From NCBI GenBank assembly GCA_964030475.1, contig CAXIPT010000001.1, positions 1,320,809 to 1,384,808 of the forward strand: a stretch of DNA of 64,000 nt, given 5' to 3'. Under the pieces are notes generated by a model that saw nothing but the letters and a program-made list of their open reading frames with translations, searched no databases and was not told the origin of the DNA. The position numbers and the translations under genes were made by a program. The stretch's first letter is position 1. Each line of letters starts with the position of its first letter. Below, piece after piece: positions 31,759 to 50,949 of this stretch. The stretch comes from Tethya wilhelma. Lineage: Eukaryota; Porifera; Demospongiae; Tethyida; Tethyidae.

Positions 31759-32538
31759 TCAATGTGTCTTTGTTGGGTCCGAAGACATATCTAATATGGA
31801 GGATAAGAGTTCTTGGGGAGGAAGATCTTCACTTAAACAGTTCAACCACTCTCCAGCATCATCGAGATTGTCAAGGAGATTCAAGTCATCCTGTACGCCA
31901 TTCCAAAACACACACACACACACACACACACGTCACAACAATAGATTAATATATCACAATAGAAACAGGGTTACACCATGACCAATTATCCTATTTGTAA
32001 CTAATAGGCAACTGAAGACCCTTCAGATATTATAACAGATGCAATGAGATACAGAGAAGCACATTCTAGACAGAGACCACTGCATGAGATTCTTCCATCA
32101 ATGCTAAACCAAGACCACTATACTTACATCAATTCCATCTTCTAAGGGCGCCACGTGCTGGCCGGTGGAGTTGTTGACCTGTGAACTCTGTGATGGCGGA
32201 TGATGCTGCTGCTGATGTTGCGTCCTGGCCGGGGGTTGCTGTCGACTGGAGACCACACTGGTGGAGGGTGCTTGGTGGTTATGGACACCTCCTCCAGCAC
32301 TCGTATTGACAATACCGTTGGCAATATACTGTCCAGCACTGCTCATGGTTTGGGCATGGTGCATTGCGTGCTGTGGTGGTGGCTGCTGTTGGTTGTGACC
32401 CTTCAACGGTTGCTGTTGTTGTGTGTGTTGAGAGGAGGGGTGAGAGGAAGGTGGGGCAGGTGGGTGCTGGCGGTGGGCACTAGTGGTAGCGGGGTGATGG
32501 GCATCGTTGTGACCTCCTGATCCAAACACTTTGACCCC

Positions 32539-32599
<61 letters not shown>

Positions 32600-33924
32600 T
32601 AGTTTCTAACCAACTTCAACGATAAGTTTTAGTCTCAAGCATCATACATCCTAGCTCTATTTTCCGGTCAGAGTATGATACTGACCTGTGAGTTGGCCAT
32701 GCTGTTAACAGCCGGCTGTTGTGACTGACCAACTGAATTGTTAGTCGTTGCCTCAGATGGCCCCCTGGGGGTGCTCACTGGGGTTCCAGGAGCTGACCCC
32801 TCAACTTTGACCTTCTTCCGGGGAGGTGTTTCAGCTAAACACATTAAATAAAGAGAGACAGCAGTTAATACAAATGCTGGACTAGTACGTAATGGTTACT
32901 TAACTGAGAAAAACCAGAAATACTCAAATTTGTAACAAGTGCCGCCACCCCCTCCCCCCTCAATATACACACCTTCATCATCTCTAGTGTCTTTGGGTTT
33001 CTCAACTGGTTGCCAGTCTGCTGATGGATCAATGGTCACTTCATCGACATCCATACCTTTCCTACAGAGACACAAGTACAACATAAAACAATTCTAAACT
33101 ATACTGAAATCTATACATTTCACAACAAGTTTGTAAAAGTAGCCACTCAAAATCAAGGCCATGCTGCATGAGCTGCATACACGTACGTGTTGACTTGAGT
33201 GAGTATGCTCCAGATGTACTGGTCCACCTCCAGTCCCTCCAGCTGGGCATTGCTCCCACACACGGGGCACTTCCACGTCCCTCTCTCACAGTTCATTTGA
33301 AGGTAGGCCTCCAGATCAAAACACTACAACACACACAAACAACATTCAGTGTGTTGGAACTTCAGAACAATATGCACTGAGTTTGAACAATGGCACTACA
33401 ATAATTATGCCAAGATCTATGAGCTATCTCAGATCCCAAGAAGTTTTGCATTTAAAATTTCCAGAATAAAATCTTTCAACAACTCAGTCCTGGTCAAGTT
33501 ATGGTAGGATAAGCATACAAAGATACTTGACCTCCAAAAGTGAACCTATTAAGATTGCACACCACACACAAGTACCTGGATGTGCTTGCACTCTGCTCCT
33601 CTAGCTGGCAGCTTGATCTTCTTGAAGGTGACAGGACATTTGAGAGATACTTTAATCCCAGTCTGCTGTACACTGTCATCAGAATTACTAGCAAACAACC
33701 GCTTCACTGGAACATCGATAAGACATAACAATCGCAAAATGATCTAACAAAATTTCTCTAGGTGTATGTTCATTCTGACTCACTCTTAGCCACACAGTGT
33801 TCTGTTGGTAGAAGTCTCTTTCTCAACAAGCCTTGTAACACTGAGTTCACTGAAGGTCGATGGACCAGTTGTAGGATGAATAAGTGTGACTGCATTACAA
33901 ATGAGAGAAAAAAAGAAACAATAA

Positions 33925-33966
<42 letters not shown>

Positions 33967-34000
33967 NNNNNNNNNNNNNNNNNNNNNNNNNNNNNNNNNN

Positions 34001-34067
<67 letters not shown>

Positions 34068-35404
34068 TAGTTTCTAACCAACTTCAACGATAAGTTTTAG
34101 TCTCAAGCATCATACATCCTAGCTCTATTTTCCGGTCAGAGTATGATACTGACCTGTGAGTTGGCCATGCTGTTAACAGCCGGCTGTTGTGACTGACCAA
34201 CTGAATTGTTAGTCGTTGCCTCAGATGGCCCCCTGGGGGTGCTCACTGGGGTTCCAGGAGCTGACCCCTCAACTTTGACCTTCTTCCGGGGAGGTGTTTC
34301 AGCTAAACACATTAAATAAAGAGAGACAGCAGTTAATACAAATGCTGGACTAGTACGTAATGGTTACTAACTGAGAAAAACCAGGTATACTCAAATTTGT
34401 AACAAGTGCCGCCACCCCCTCCCCCCTCAATATACACACCTTCATCATCTCTAGTGTCTTTGGGTTTCTCAACTGGTTGCCAGTCTGCTGATGGATCAAT
34501 GGTCACTTCATCCACATCCATACCTTTCCTACAGAGACACAAGCACAACATAAAACAATTCTAAACTATACTAAAATCTATACATTTCACAACAAGTTTG
34601 TAAAAGTAGCCACTCAAAATCAAGGCCATGGTGCATGAGTTGCATACACGTACGTGTTGACTTGAGTGAGTATGCTCCAGATGTACTGGTCCACCTCCAG
34701 TCCCTCCAGCTGGGCATTGCTCCCACACACGGGGCACTTCCACGTCCCTCTCTCACAGTTCATTTGAAGGTAGGCCTCCAGATCAAAACACTACAACACA
34801 CACAAACAACATTCAGTGTGTTGGAACTTCAGAACAATATGCACTGAGTTTGAACAATGACACTACAATAATTATGCCAAGATCTATGAGCTATCTCAGA
34901 TCCCAAGAAGTTTTGCATTTAAAATTTCCAGAATAAAATCTTTCAACAACTCAGTCCTGGTCAAGTTATGGTAGGATAAGCATACAAAGATACTTGACCT
35001 CCAAAAGTGAACCTATTAAGATTGCACACCACACACAAGTACCTGGATGTGCTTGCACTCTGCTCCTCTAGCTGGCAGCTTGATCTTCTTGAAGGTGACG
35101 GGACATTTGAGAGACACTTTAATCCCAGTCTGCTGTACACTGTCATCAGAATTACTAGCAAACAACCGCTTCACTGGAACATCGATAAGACATAACAATC
35201 GCAAAATGATCTAACAAAATTTCTCTAGGTGTATATATGTTATGTTCATTCTGACTCACTCTTAGCCACACAGTGTTCTGTTGGTAGGAGTCTCTTTCTC
35301 AACAAGCCTTGTAACACTGAGTTCACTGATGGTCGATGGACCAGTTGTAGGATGAATAAGTGTGACTGCATTACAAATGAGAGAAAAAAAGAAACAATAA
35401 TTTG

Positions 35405-35475
<71 letters not shown>

Positions 35476-36190
35476 GGTGTACTAGCTACTAGACTTACAC
35501 AACAACACGAGGAAACACTAATCTCCAAAAGGTTAGTTCCTTGAGTACAGTAGTGCTTTAAATGGAGTGGCTTGTGACTGTGTTTAGTATCACCCTGAGA
35601 GGAGAGAGGAAGGGAGAGAAAAGAGAAAGAAAGATGATTCTATCTCTACTAAAACACAAGCACCATGTGCCCTCCAACCAGTATGGTGCTCGAACTCACT
35701 CTATCAATGTGTAGTTTCTTCTCGTTGATACCAACTGCCACTCCATTGGGCCAGTTGCACAGTGCCTGCTTGTCGTCATGGTGATAGCACGAGAACTGAA
35801 GCTCCAGGTCATTTCTAGAAGCAAAAGAGAAACACAAACAAATTATTGTCTAGTAGCAAAGGATATGAAAGGGCGACAACAATTAGTATTGTGCTATGGG
35901 CCAACCATTGGCCACAAATCAGCTCACACACAATACGTCATCCAACCACCAAGTTTAATGTTTGCCAAATTCTTTTGTTGTATGACACATCATAATTATG
36001 TCAATTACCATTGATTTGCTATTGATATCACCGACTGTGTCAGTGTGTGTGCTACCTTACCTTGATAGTAACATCTTGTGAAATGAGTCCTTTAATAAGA
36101 ATGTCTTTTGGCTGATGTTCTTGCCATGTTCAAGTTGAAACGCCTCAAGAATCACACCTCCTCTGACAGGGAATGTGAGGCGTAATGGTT

Positions 36191-36230
<40 letters not shown>

Positions 36231-36979
36231 ATAATTTTCTTTACATGCTACAAAGAAATTTTAAGTCAAGCTAAAAAGCATAAAAGAATAATTCTCTACC
36301 AAAAACTTGAAGTTCCAGTTATCAACATGCTTGGGGACTCACGTTTGTCCACTGGAGGTGCCATTGCCATGGTCCTCATGGGGTGACTGTTGGGGTACAT
36401 GGCCACATGCCCGGGGTACTGGGGGTTACCGGTCACAGCCCCAGGGGAGTGATAGGCCGGGGGGGACTGGATGCTATTGACACCCATGGCACCATGTTCA
36501 CCAGATATGTACTGCATGAGGGCAGATAGCAACATGTAAAATATGGCCTGCCTCCAGCCAGGACAACACCATTATATTAGGAATTTTTTGTATGATGCAA
36601 ATTTTCGTATTTTTGTATACTATTTGCATATACAAAAATTTAAACTGCAAAAAAAACTTCCACAAAAATTTTCTGGCACATTTTTTTTTTATAAATTTAT
36701 ACAAAATTTTGCACCAAAAACAATTTTCTACTATTCACAAGTCAATAACAGTGATGCAGTTATACACAGCTTACCCCTCTGCTCAGAGGTGAAGGCACAG
36801 CACCCATGTGTACACTATTGTAGTAGTTAGAATCAGTGGGTGTTCCCGGTGCTCCGTAGGGTGGGGGGCCTGGGAGGGTGGGGGTACTGGGACCAGTGTG
36901 AACCGGACTCTGGGCAGGGTAGCCACCGGTTGGAGTACCAGCAAACACACGATACTGTGAGTGATATGTGTGTGTGAGT

Positions 36980-37027
<48 letters not shown>

Positions 37028-38520
37028 ATGCACAACCCAAGTGATACTGTAGATCGGGAAATTTTCATCGCTAAAAAATTTTCGTTGATGACCACTACCG
37101 AAGAAAATTAGACTCAGCGAAAGCCAAATCATCCACAACGACAAAAATTAAATTACGTGAAAATTTAACAGGCAAAATAATTTACCAACGAAAATTTCCT
37201 GATCTACGGTAAGAGTTGCAAATTAGATGGTGATAATATGACTGGAAGACATGCCATCTCAACAGAGATGTACCACCATCTCATAAAGTAGTAAGAGTAT
37301 CAGTTCAGGCTTTTGGGATGTGGTAAAGGGTTGTCAATTCAACTTCATACCTGTGCCCCATGTGGGGATGGTGCAGGGGAGCCCTGAGAGGAGTAAGAGT
37401 AGCGTGGAGGTGGAGGTCTGCTGCGGTTGTACATGTACATGGCCTGGTGTGCGTTCACAGGCTGGGAGTGGTAGGGGTCCACGGGGCTCGCCAGGTCGCT
37501 GCCCTCCAGGGCAAGGTTCTGAGGTCGTTGAGGAGCGTAAGGAGAGGGGACCCTGACGGGCTGAGGGGATCCTGCCGCTTGCATCCCTTGATGGTAGCCC
37601 TGAGGGTAGTGGTGCTGAGGGTAGCCCGAGGTCCCGCGGATGTAAGCCTGGGAGGAAGAAGAGTGGTGGACTGATAGTGGGAGGTAATGTGTGAACTAAA
37701 ATTACAACAATGTGTTACAGAATGTCTGTAAGATTACTAGGATATTTCAACTGGCCAAGACAGACAGACAGACATGCTAAGATTAGCACTAGTGGAGAAT
37801 ATTATCCAACAATAATTTCAAGTACAACAACTATACAGTGTTAAGAGTCTGAGCTTTTGCCATCTCACTATATATAACTTGGCTATAATTGTATTAACCA
37901 ATTTTAATATTTCAAGCATCAAACCTCACGTAGACTCTGTCAGTGCCTAACACTGTCTTTACCAATCAAAATCTAAGCAAACGATAAGTGCTATGACCAT
38001 CAAAGCAAGTCTTTTTTGCTGACAATTAAGGTGTTATAACTAGAGGCTCTAGTTAAGCTATTACAATTGAATTGAATGCTGAGAGAGAAAGATATCCCAC
38101 AAAAAATCTGGGACTCAGCTGGGAATCGAATCCAAGACCTCCCGAATGCTAGTCAGGTGCTCTTACCACTAAGCCACTGAGTGCCCGTGGCATTGGAGCA
38201 GAAGATATGTATCTATAGGCCTCAGCCGAACCCAACTGATTATCTTTCTCTGTCTTTTTTCTGTTTCAAGGGCTCAGGTGAACATGAATAGAGTATAGCA
38301 ATCATCTTACCTGTTGGTTGGGGGTCATTGCAGCCGGTGACGGTTGTCCTATCATTCCTGAGGGGGGACTGGTCACGTACTGGCCCCCCGGACTCATGGC
38401 TGGGGGGGTGTTCCTAGCCCACACCTGGGGGTTGGCGGGCTGCTGGGCTGAAGGGTGACCATGAGGATACATCGACTGAGGAGCTGTTGCTCGCTGCACT
38501 TGGAGCGGACTGGGGGAGGG

Positions 38521-38558
<38 letters not shown>

Positions 38559-39103
38559 AGTGTTTCCCCCAGCATACATTGAGCAGGGTGGCCCACCCTG
38601 CTCACAATTGAAAACATCACAGAACTGGGTGTGGTTTAAAGTCCTAATTAGATTAAATTTGAATGAATATCATTAAGCACCCTGCTCATGTTTTAATTCT
38701 AGATACTATGTGGACTTATTGGCACAAAAAAACTCAGTGACTCAGATCTCTAGATGTAAGAAAATTGTGTGTATGTGAAATCAACCCTCAAAGGAAAGTT
38801 GAAGAATTACATGAACATGCTGGCTTGTCATGATCAATTTCACTACAAGAAGTTTTACTGTACAAAGAGTATTATACAAGGGCTACATAACGAATCTCTA
38901 ATGCAGGGGGGGGGGGATCTATCCCAGCATCTGTTACGGCATGCCGAAATAATTGGCAGAATCACTGGGGCATGCATGTGTGTATGTGTGTGTGTGCGTT
39001 CGTGTGTTGAAGTGTGGCATATCACATTACCTGTGGTTGAGGAGAATTTATCCCCTGGTAGCCAGGTATAGATTGCTGCTGTTGGACTGATACAGCAGGC
39101 TGA

Positions 39104-39178
<75 letters not shown>

Positions 39179-39179
39179 N

Positions 39180-39213
<34 letters not shown>

Positions 39214-40837
39214 TGTTTACATATCTACTGGAAGCTTATAACTTTTAAAGTCTCTTCCACTCCTTGTACAATGCCTTTTATTGATGCTCCTAGTCTATGT
39301 TTTAAGTGGGTCAAGTTTCCTCTTGCCTTACACTTTAATACATGCTGCATGCTGTGTGTATCTCAACTAGTGGACACATTATCCTAATAGGCAAATTAAG
39401 CCTCTCAAGGTACCAGTGTGTGTGTGTATGTGTGGGACCAGATGAACATGTGCACTAAGTGGTGTGTGAAGTACATGTCAAGTCCCAGAGAATGGTTTTG
39501 TATTGATTCCTATAGTGCTTCTTCTCTGCATGCTGTCTCTGCTGCTTTTGTTATAGCAAATCATGAAGGAAAAAAAATAGTGTCTGGATTCTCTCTATAG
39601 TATCTGTCTGTCTGTCTCCCTGGGAGTTTTATAGCCATTTCCATGATGAAATGGTGTCTGGTACTTCCAATTGGGACCCCTGTAGCTTTTGATCTGTGTC
39701 ATGTAAAGTGCATTCTACTCTTTGTACAGTGTATAGTTCAAATCACTTTACACTAATATTCATCCATAATGGAAGGTACTATGTAGCAGGTCTAGCAAGC
39801 TCTCCACGATCAGTTGCATGTAGCTGTACAGGTTGCTAGACGGTCACTAGCTTCAGTCAATACACTCTATTGACACCGGGGCTTGAACTCTCCTCTAACA
39901 AGATAACCGTTCCAATTTTTAGTAGAGTTGCAACGGTAACGCCATTACAGAAAATGTGGACGGGTGCATTATATACTATCTCTATCGATCTTTGTACAAA
40001 GAGGCACCATTCTAAATAATTCTGTTCTTTTAGTATTTCTCCTTGTGTATCCCATGCCCTCCCCATGGGTGGCTGGTGGTGGGTGCAGACTGCCATCCAT
40101 CTAGCCTGCCAGGGCACTGGAGAGACTTGTACATTACACTTGCATGTCACTGTGTAAACATTTGAATGTCAGCATTTCCTGTCTGCTGATCTCTGAGGTC
40201 ACATGCAGCACACAATGATGTGCACTCTCTCTCCTACACTCTCTCTCCAAATTTTTTCCTTCATCTCTTTTATGTTCTGTTTTTGTTTTATTTGCTAATA
40301 ACCAGTGCTCTCTTGTTACATCTACGTACATTATACAGCTTCAACTGTTCACTGGTTACCATATTTCGCACTTTGTATGCACTGTAGTGTTTGTTGTGGT
40401 AAAGTATATGCTGAGTCTGTGTTTGGCTCCTGTTGCTTGTGTAATTTGCTGTCATTTTGACACTTGAATAGCTAGAGGAAGTGTTTTACTAGGTTTTGAG
40501 CAGTTACTAGAAGTCAACCGCCTTTTTTTATTGATTGTTAAAACTACTAGCTTCCAACAAGCTTGTCTGTTGTGTACGCATCCTGTGTGTGTGTGTGTGT
40601 GTGTGTGCATGGTAACTTTAGATGGTAATCTGTCTTGTAATTTTAGGGGCTACCCCTGTCGGTGTTTGAAGTATTGTTTAGTTGTCCTTTTGTCATGTAT
40701 ATTGTTTGCAATACTGGTATGCCCTGCCCCTGTAATTATTTTGTGGCCTGTCCTGTAACTCTGTATTCTTGCTTAGCATCACTAGAGTTTATTGCAAATT
40801 TTAGTTGTTATCCGTGAGCTCTCTTCTTTCTCGCTCC

Positions 40838-40873
<36 letters not shown>

Positions 40874-41833
40874 ACCTGGCCTGCATTAGTGAAGCACTGT
40901 AATCCACTGTCTAGGCACTTGGTGGGTCTGTGGTTGGTGGCTGTGGTGTGTTTTTTAATGATCTAGTGAGTGAGTGAGCAAGCGAGCAAGTGTGAGAGAG
41001 AGCCTGTGTGTTGTGTTGTATTGTATAATGCATTGTCTGTGTAGAAGGTACCCTCTCCATTGTGGCCTAGAGTTGGCCGCATGTAATACAGTAGTTGCAT
41101 CTGGACATGTTTAGACTTGGTGGCAGTATGTATTCTCTCAGGATTTAGAAAATGCTGTACTATTAAAATTTTCTTGAATCTAAAATAGCACCAATTGTTA
41201 TAATATAGCATGGTTATGTTTATATCATGAGGTGCAGTTACATCTCACCCTTCACAAGTCCAGTGCTCAACCTTCTTGTTTTTGACTATACTCAATAGTT
41301 GCCGTCCCAGTCCACCAAGGCAGCCTTCCTCCCTTCCTCCACACTGTACTGGTAATGTAGTCTAACTCTTGGTGAATATCTCACAAGAAATGACAATTTT
41401 TAGCATACCTTTCTCCTATTCTTCAATCCCATCTTAGTGTCACATTCTGTAGACTGTTAGTCTGTTTTGCTGGTTCACACTTACACTTAACTACCTCCCA
41501 GTATCCACTGTTAGTGCTTGTACAGTCTACATGATGTATGGTACCCCCTGGCTCGCAGTGCTGTTCTTCCTCAGTGTTCAGCCCAGTACACCTGATACGG
41601 CTGGGGTGAAATCTAGTATGGCTATTGGATGACTGGTTGTTGGTGGTTGTGTGTGTGTGTGTGATATTGTGCTATCATTGTTCGTTGCATAGCTAGCAGT
41701 GTGAAGCTCTGGTTGTAGCTGCAAGGCCAGTGGCATTCATTGTATCCCATTGTTGTGTGGTGGTGGGGAGAGTGAGAATGTGTTTGTATTTGTAGCTTGG
41801 CACTCACTTGAGCTTCTCTTCTTAGTCCTATAG

Positions 41834-41866
<33 letters not shown>

Positions 41867-42964
41867 NAGCAGTCACCAAAAACCATCACCATTATTGGCT
41901 ATTGGAAAAAAAATCAAGCTACCAAACAATTGAGGTGCACATACACATTAAGCTGATTCTTGTCCTCAATTCATTATTACTATCATAGCTCTTAAAACAG
42001 TCACCACCCAATCAATTGACTACACATTTGAGAGGCTATAGGCAAACACTAAACAGATCTTGCCCAAAAGTGACCAAGAATAAGCTGTATCTACATCTAT
42101 CTCTCTAGCTAGTAGCCTAGCAGATGGCAGCCAATCCAACCACAACCACAACTACATCTCATGACCTGGCCACAGCAGGTACCACAAGCAGTGAGGCACA
42201 CCAGAGAGGAAGACACACAATAGCTAAAGAATCAGCCATTTCCACTTCTCTTGGACAGAAAATTAAAAATCACTAAAAATCACAGGCCTAGTATGCTGCA
42301 CACTCCTAGCGTGCACGCTACATAGCATGATGTCATTAGTCTTTTACATAGAGAGTATTTTGGTGTAGAAAAAATTAGCCAACTTTAGATCATCGACACA
42401 AAAAAAAATCAGCTTACAATTTACACAATATCACACCCAAGGCTTGCTTGCATGGCAACTGGCTTCTAATTTTAGTGAGATAACTCACACAAAATAATTC
42501 AACAGACAGACAAATATTTACAGAGACAAAAACACAGCATACAACACGAGACCTTAGCACACACAGTCAGAACTCACCAAGGTTAAGATCAAACCCAGGC
42601 GAGGCTGCAAATCTACTGATGATTTGCAAGCAGTTCATGAGTCCATGCTCATACTGTGGCTGGAAGGCCCTGATGTCACTGCACCAGTCATAGAGCTCTC
42701 TGGCAGCCGACACAAACCCTTGAGGAGTGCTCAGCTGTTGACGGATTACCTGTTGAGACGAGTGTGTCAGTGTGGAAATATTGTTTGGTTTGTAAGGGTA
42801 TGCATCAATATTAGTATTGAGTAATAAATCCATATGTCTCTGTGGCACAATACACACAATAGTCATGGATTTCATCTGTGATATGTGTGTACCTGCAGTC
42901 TTTCGTTGGTCTGTTGGATGTGTCGTTCCATTGTCATGGGCATTGGTTGGGCCTGGGGGGGCAT
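31759..42964 (-). CDS. ZMIZ1: ZMIZ-type SP-RING (MIZ) transcriptional co-regulator / SUMO ligase-like
   Basis: Exons, high to low: 42893-42964, 42578-42749, [missing], 39031-39099, 38311-38520, 37351-37647, 36775-36954, 36343-36511, 36061-36238, 35700-35814, 35499-35594, 35260-35365, 35043-35173, 34654-34790, 34440-34528, 34154-34302, then 32128-32538 and 31759-31890. The N-terminus ([42 protein letters not shown]) matches ZMIZ1/2. A Pro/Gln/Tyr-rich middle follows, then the [46 protein letters not shown], and [14 protein letters not shown]. The last exons are Gln/His-rich with an acidic tail. Exon 2 ends in phase 1 while the 39099 exon begins in phase 0, so at least one exon is absent. Exons 35260-34154 recur at 33784-32687. 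The symbol stands for the ZMIZ1/2 ancestor. Confidence 0.85.
32541..33929 (-). repeat. duplicated ZMIZ SP-RING exon block, copy nearer the 3' end
   Basis: It holds five exons (33784-33889, 33576-33706, 33187-33323, 32973-33061, 32687-32835) nearly identical, introns included, to 34154-35365. The block is bounded by (GA)n and (GT)n and separated from the other copy by a gap of N (33967-34000). The end phases (0/0) would allow in-frame duplication, but the identical introns suggest unmerged haplotypes. Confidence 0.8.
33967..34000. other. assembly gap (N)
   Basis: A run of 34 N between a (GT)n and a (GA)n array, at the junction of two copies of the ZMIZ block. Confidence 0.99.
34001..35401 (-). 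repeat. duplicated ZMIZ SP-RING exon block, copy nearer the 5' end
   Basis: Second copy of 32541-33929 with scattered single-base differences and one 9-base length difference near 35230. It joins naturally to the upstream exons (35499 onward), so it is the copy in correct context. Confidence 0.8.
36192..36228. repeat. (GA)n microsatellite overlapping a ZMIZ exon start
   Basis: On the coding strand (CT)n runs directly into the exon's coding sequence (Glu-Pro-Leu-Arg-Leu-Thr) with no AG between. An acceptor just upstream (exon start 36238) keeps the frame, so the array may be translated as (Leu-Ser)n. Confidence 0.6.
36987..37024. repeat. (GA)n microsatellite in ZMIZ intron
   Basis: Reads (CT)n on the coding strand, a short distance upstream of the 36954 exon acceptor. 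Confidence 0.9.
37045..37211. mobile_element. MITE, relative of the element at 13134
   Basis: Inverted ends: left tactgtagatcgggaaattt; right, reverse-complemented, taccgtagatcaggaaattt, each followed by TTCGT-type sequence. At 167 bp it is shorter than the 366-bp copy in the tropomodulin intron. It lies in a ZMIZ intron. Confidence 0.75.
38108..38191 (-). mobile_element. tRNA-derived SINE head (Ala-like)
   Basis: The minus strand reads ggcttagtggtaagagcacc, a loop with ctagcat (AGC at the anticodon place), and a B-box-like ttggattcgattccc. No clean acceptor stem is present. It lies in a ZMIZ intron and continues into SINE-like sequence at lower coordinates. Confidence 0.5.
38521..38555. repeat. 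(GT)n microsatellite at a ZMIZ acceptor
   Basis: On the coding strand (AC)n leads directly into the cag of the 38520 exon acceptor. Confidence 0.9.
39108..39210. repeat. (GA)n joined to (CA)n across a single N
   Basis: A (GA)n run up to 39178, N at 39179, then (CA)n. The junction looks like two contig ends joined inside simple repeats. Confidence 0.9.
39211..42577. other. ZMIZ intron region containing an inverted contig
   Basis: No convincing exon is seen, although the exon phases demand at least one. Bases 40583-41866 are the reverse complement of 43758-45194, and the segment between the N joins at 39179 and 41867 may be misoriented. A 50-codon open frame from 42124 (+) is Thr-rich without splice support. 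Confidence 0.4.
40583..41866. repeat. inverted duplication, left arm
   Basis: Starts in (GT)n and ends in (CT)n at the N join 41867. It is the reverse complement of 43758-45194 with scattered single-base differences. Shared marks include the Pro/Cys-like stretch around ggggctacccctgtcgg and its complement near 44985. Confidence 0.8.
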
Positions 42965-49207
<6,243 letters not shown>

Positions 49208-49472
49208 CTAACTGTATAAAACGGCTCCATTGATATGATCAAAAAAGCCAGCTGTAATGGGGCGCAAATAACCTTCATATCTAAACATATCACACACTGT
49301 TAGTTTTGATACTCCCTACACACATACAGATTGGCACACACACACATACACGCACAACAGACGCAACACAAGCTGCATGAAGCTCACCATCATAGACATC
49401 TTTGAGTTGTTTCCTGAAGCTTCTCTGTACGCGGCAGCTGTTCAAAACGGCATACAATATGCAACTTGTCAC
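49208..49472 (-). CDS. possible small two-exon gene, 49 residues
   Basis: Exon 1 (49388-49472) starts at ATG: MTSCILYAVLNSCRVQRSFR, then KQLKDVYDG, ending at a gtgagc donor in phase 1. A candidate exon 2 (49208-49272) continues in frame: YLRPITAGFFDHINGAVLYS and a stop. Its acceptor (gatatgaag) has a poor pyrimidine tract. No family is recognised; it could be the start of a longer transcript. It faces away from STK33. Confidence 0.3.
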
Positions 49473-49963
49473 GAGCTGTTCGGAGCTTTAAGACAGTAAA
49501 AGCTCCTAAGCTATGCCTAAATGGGTATAGCTGTATACACGCTACGCTTCTGCTTGATCTTCTGCTTGCTCCGAGGAAATACTTCTTGCTTCATTTGGAT
49601 CACTAGTCAATCAAGCTTGACCTTTACCCGTGGATTGCATGCAGGGCTTCATGATACGGAGATGAACAGACTAAGATTACGGAGTATGCCAAAAGAGTGG
49701 GTGATGATGTACATCTCATTACAAATTTACGTCGGATAAACTCTCAAAAAAGGTGTAAATTTGATAAAAAGGCAAAAAATTTGTCGGTTGCCTGTGGTAA
49801 TTTTGTCAAGAAAAACAACGTGATGGAGCATGGCGGAGGATATTCACAGTAAAGAAAAACTGGCTTACATCAGCGCTTTGAAGCCTCTAGAAGAGAACTA
49901 CTAAGCGTATGCAAGTGCACATTGCTTGTTTGAGCTCAGAAAGTTGTGCTAAACTCGAGAACA
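49473..49963. promoter_or_regulatory. intergenic region upstream of STK33
   Basis: No supported exon is seen. From 49858 the sequence belongs to the block that is repeated inverted at 54677-55767, which includes the STK33 leader. Confidence 0.45.
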
Positions 49964-50949
49964 ATGTCAGGAGCAAGTACAACGCTAGGTGTGGAACGCA
50001 GGGGGTCTTTCACAAAGCCAACAACTCCAAAGAAAAGAGGATGTGAATTTGTCTGCAGAGTGTGCCACACAAGAATTGAAGACGAAAGTTCAATTGAGAA
50101 AAAGTACATAATAGGTGAAGTTCTTGGTCAAGGTGCATTTGGACTTGTGAAGGAGGTCACTAATAAGGTCACACAGGATCATCTTGCAATGAAGATAGTA
50201 CTCAAAGATAAGGTAAGCGAATCACCATCACACAACCGCACGCATATCAATTCCGCTTTTCATGTTGTCAACAGTACACAGAGTGTTTTATAATTATACG
50301 AGCTGTCCTTGGTTGTAATTTCATTAAGGTGGTTACAAGTTTAGGTGTTTGAAATGCACAAACATGCTCAAATGAGGTGCACACTGGCAGTGTTAAGTAC
50401 AGCGCTAACATAGTGCCCCTTTTGAAGTGCAGAAAGCCTACATAGCTGACATACAAGGTGATAATATACCCAGCTCAACAACTGCACTGTCACCCTGAAT
50501 TAGCAGATTAGCATTGCTCTTTCAACCTGGAATCATAAAGGCCATAACTAATTCATGGACTGAAGTATCTCTGCTTGAGGTTGATGCTGTAAATGGAGTC
50601 ACTTTCCAACATTCCGAGTTACTTTTGAAAGTAGAAACTGTCTTCTAAAGTTTCAATTTCCCTAAGCGTACCACTCAGTGCTGATCCCTATACCACTACC
50701 CGTAGCTAAGTGTTATGATTGGTCTGATATTGCCTTGTAGAGGTTTTCAAAGTGGCACACACCGATTGAGGTGCTTACCGTCTCCTTAAGGATAAAATGG
50801 AGCGTTGTTTTGGATTTGAACAGTTAGTTGTTATGCAGTTAGACACATCTTGCAGCACGACACTACCCCATTACACCAAGTGGTTGTTTAGAGGGTTGCT
50901 AGGCAATTGATGTAACGATTATGACAAATCCATAACACAGGCCAAAAGT
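49858..50949 (+). repeat. STK33 exon-1 block, forward copy
   Basis: 1.1 kb covering the leader, exon 1 and part of intron 1. An inverted copy of about 98% identity (by eye) lies at 54677-55767. Identity stops abruptly at both ends inside ordinary sequence rather than at an N. Confidence 0.8.

Noticed and set aside
38108..38191. Functional tRNA-Ala(AGC)
   Set aside because: A/B boxes are recognisable but the acceptor and T stems do not pair; a SINE head is more likely.
42124..42280. Thr-rich 50-codon frame starting [11 protein letters not shown]
   Set aside because: Inside a ZMIZ intron on the opposite strand, low complexity, no splice signals.
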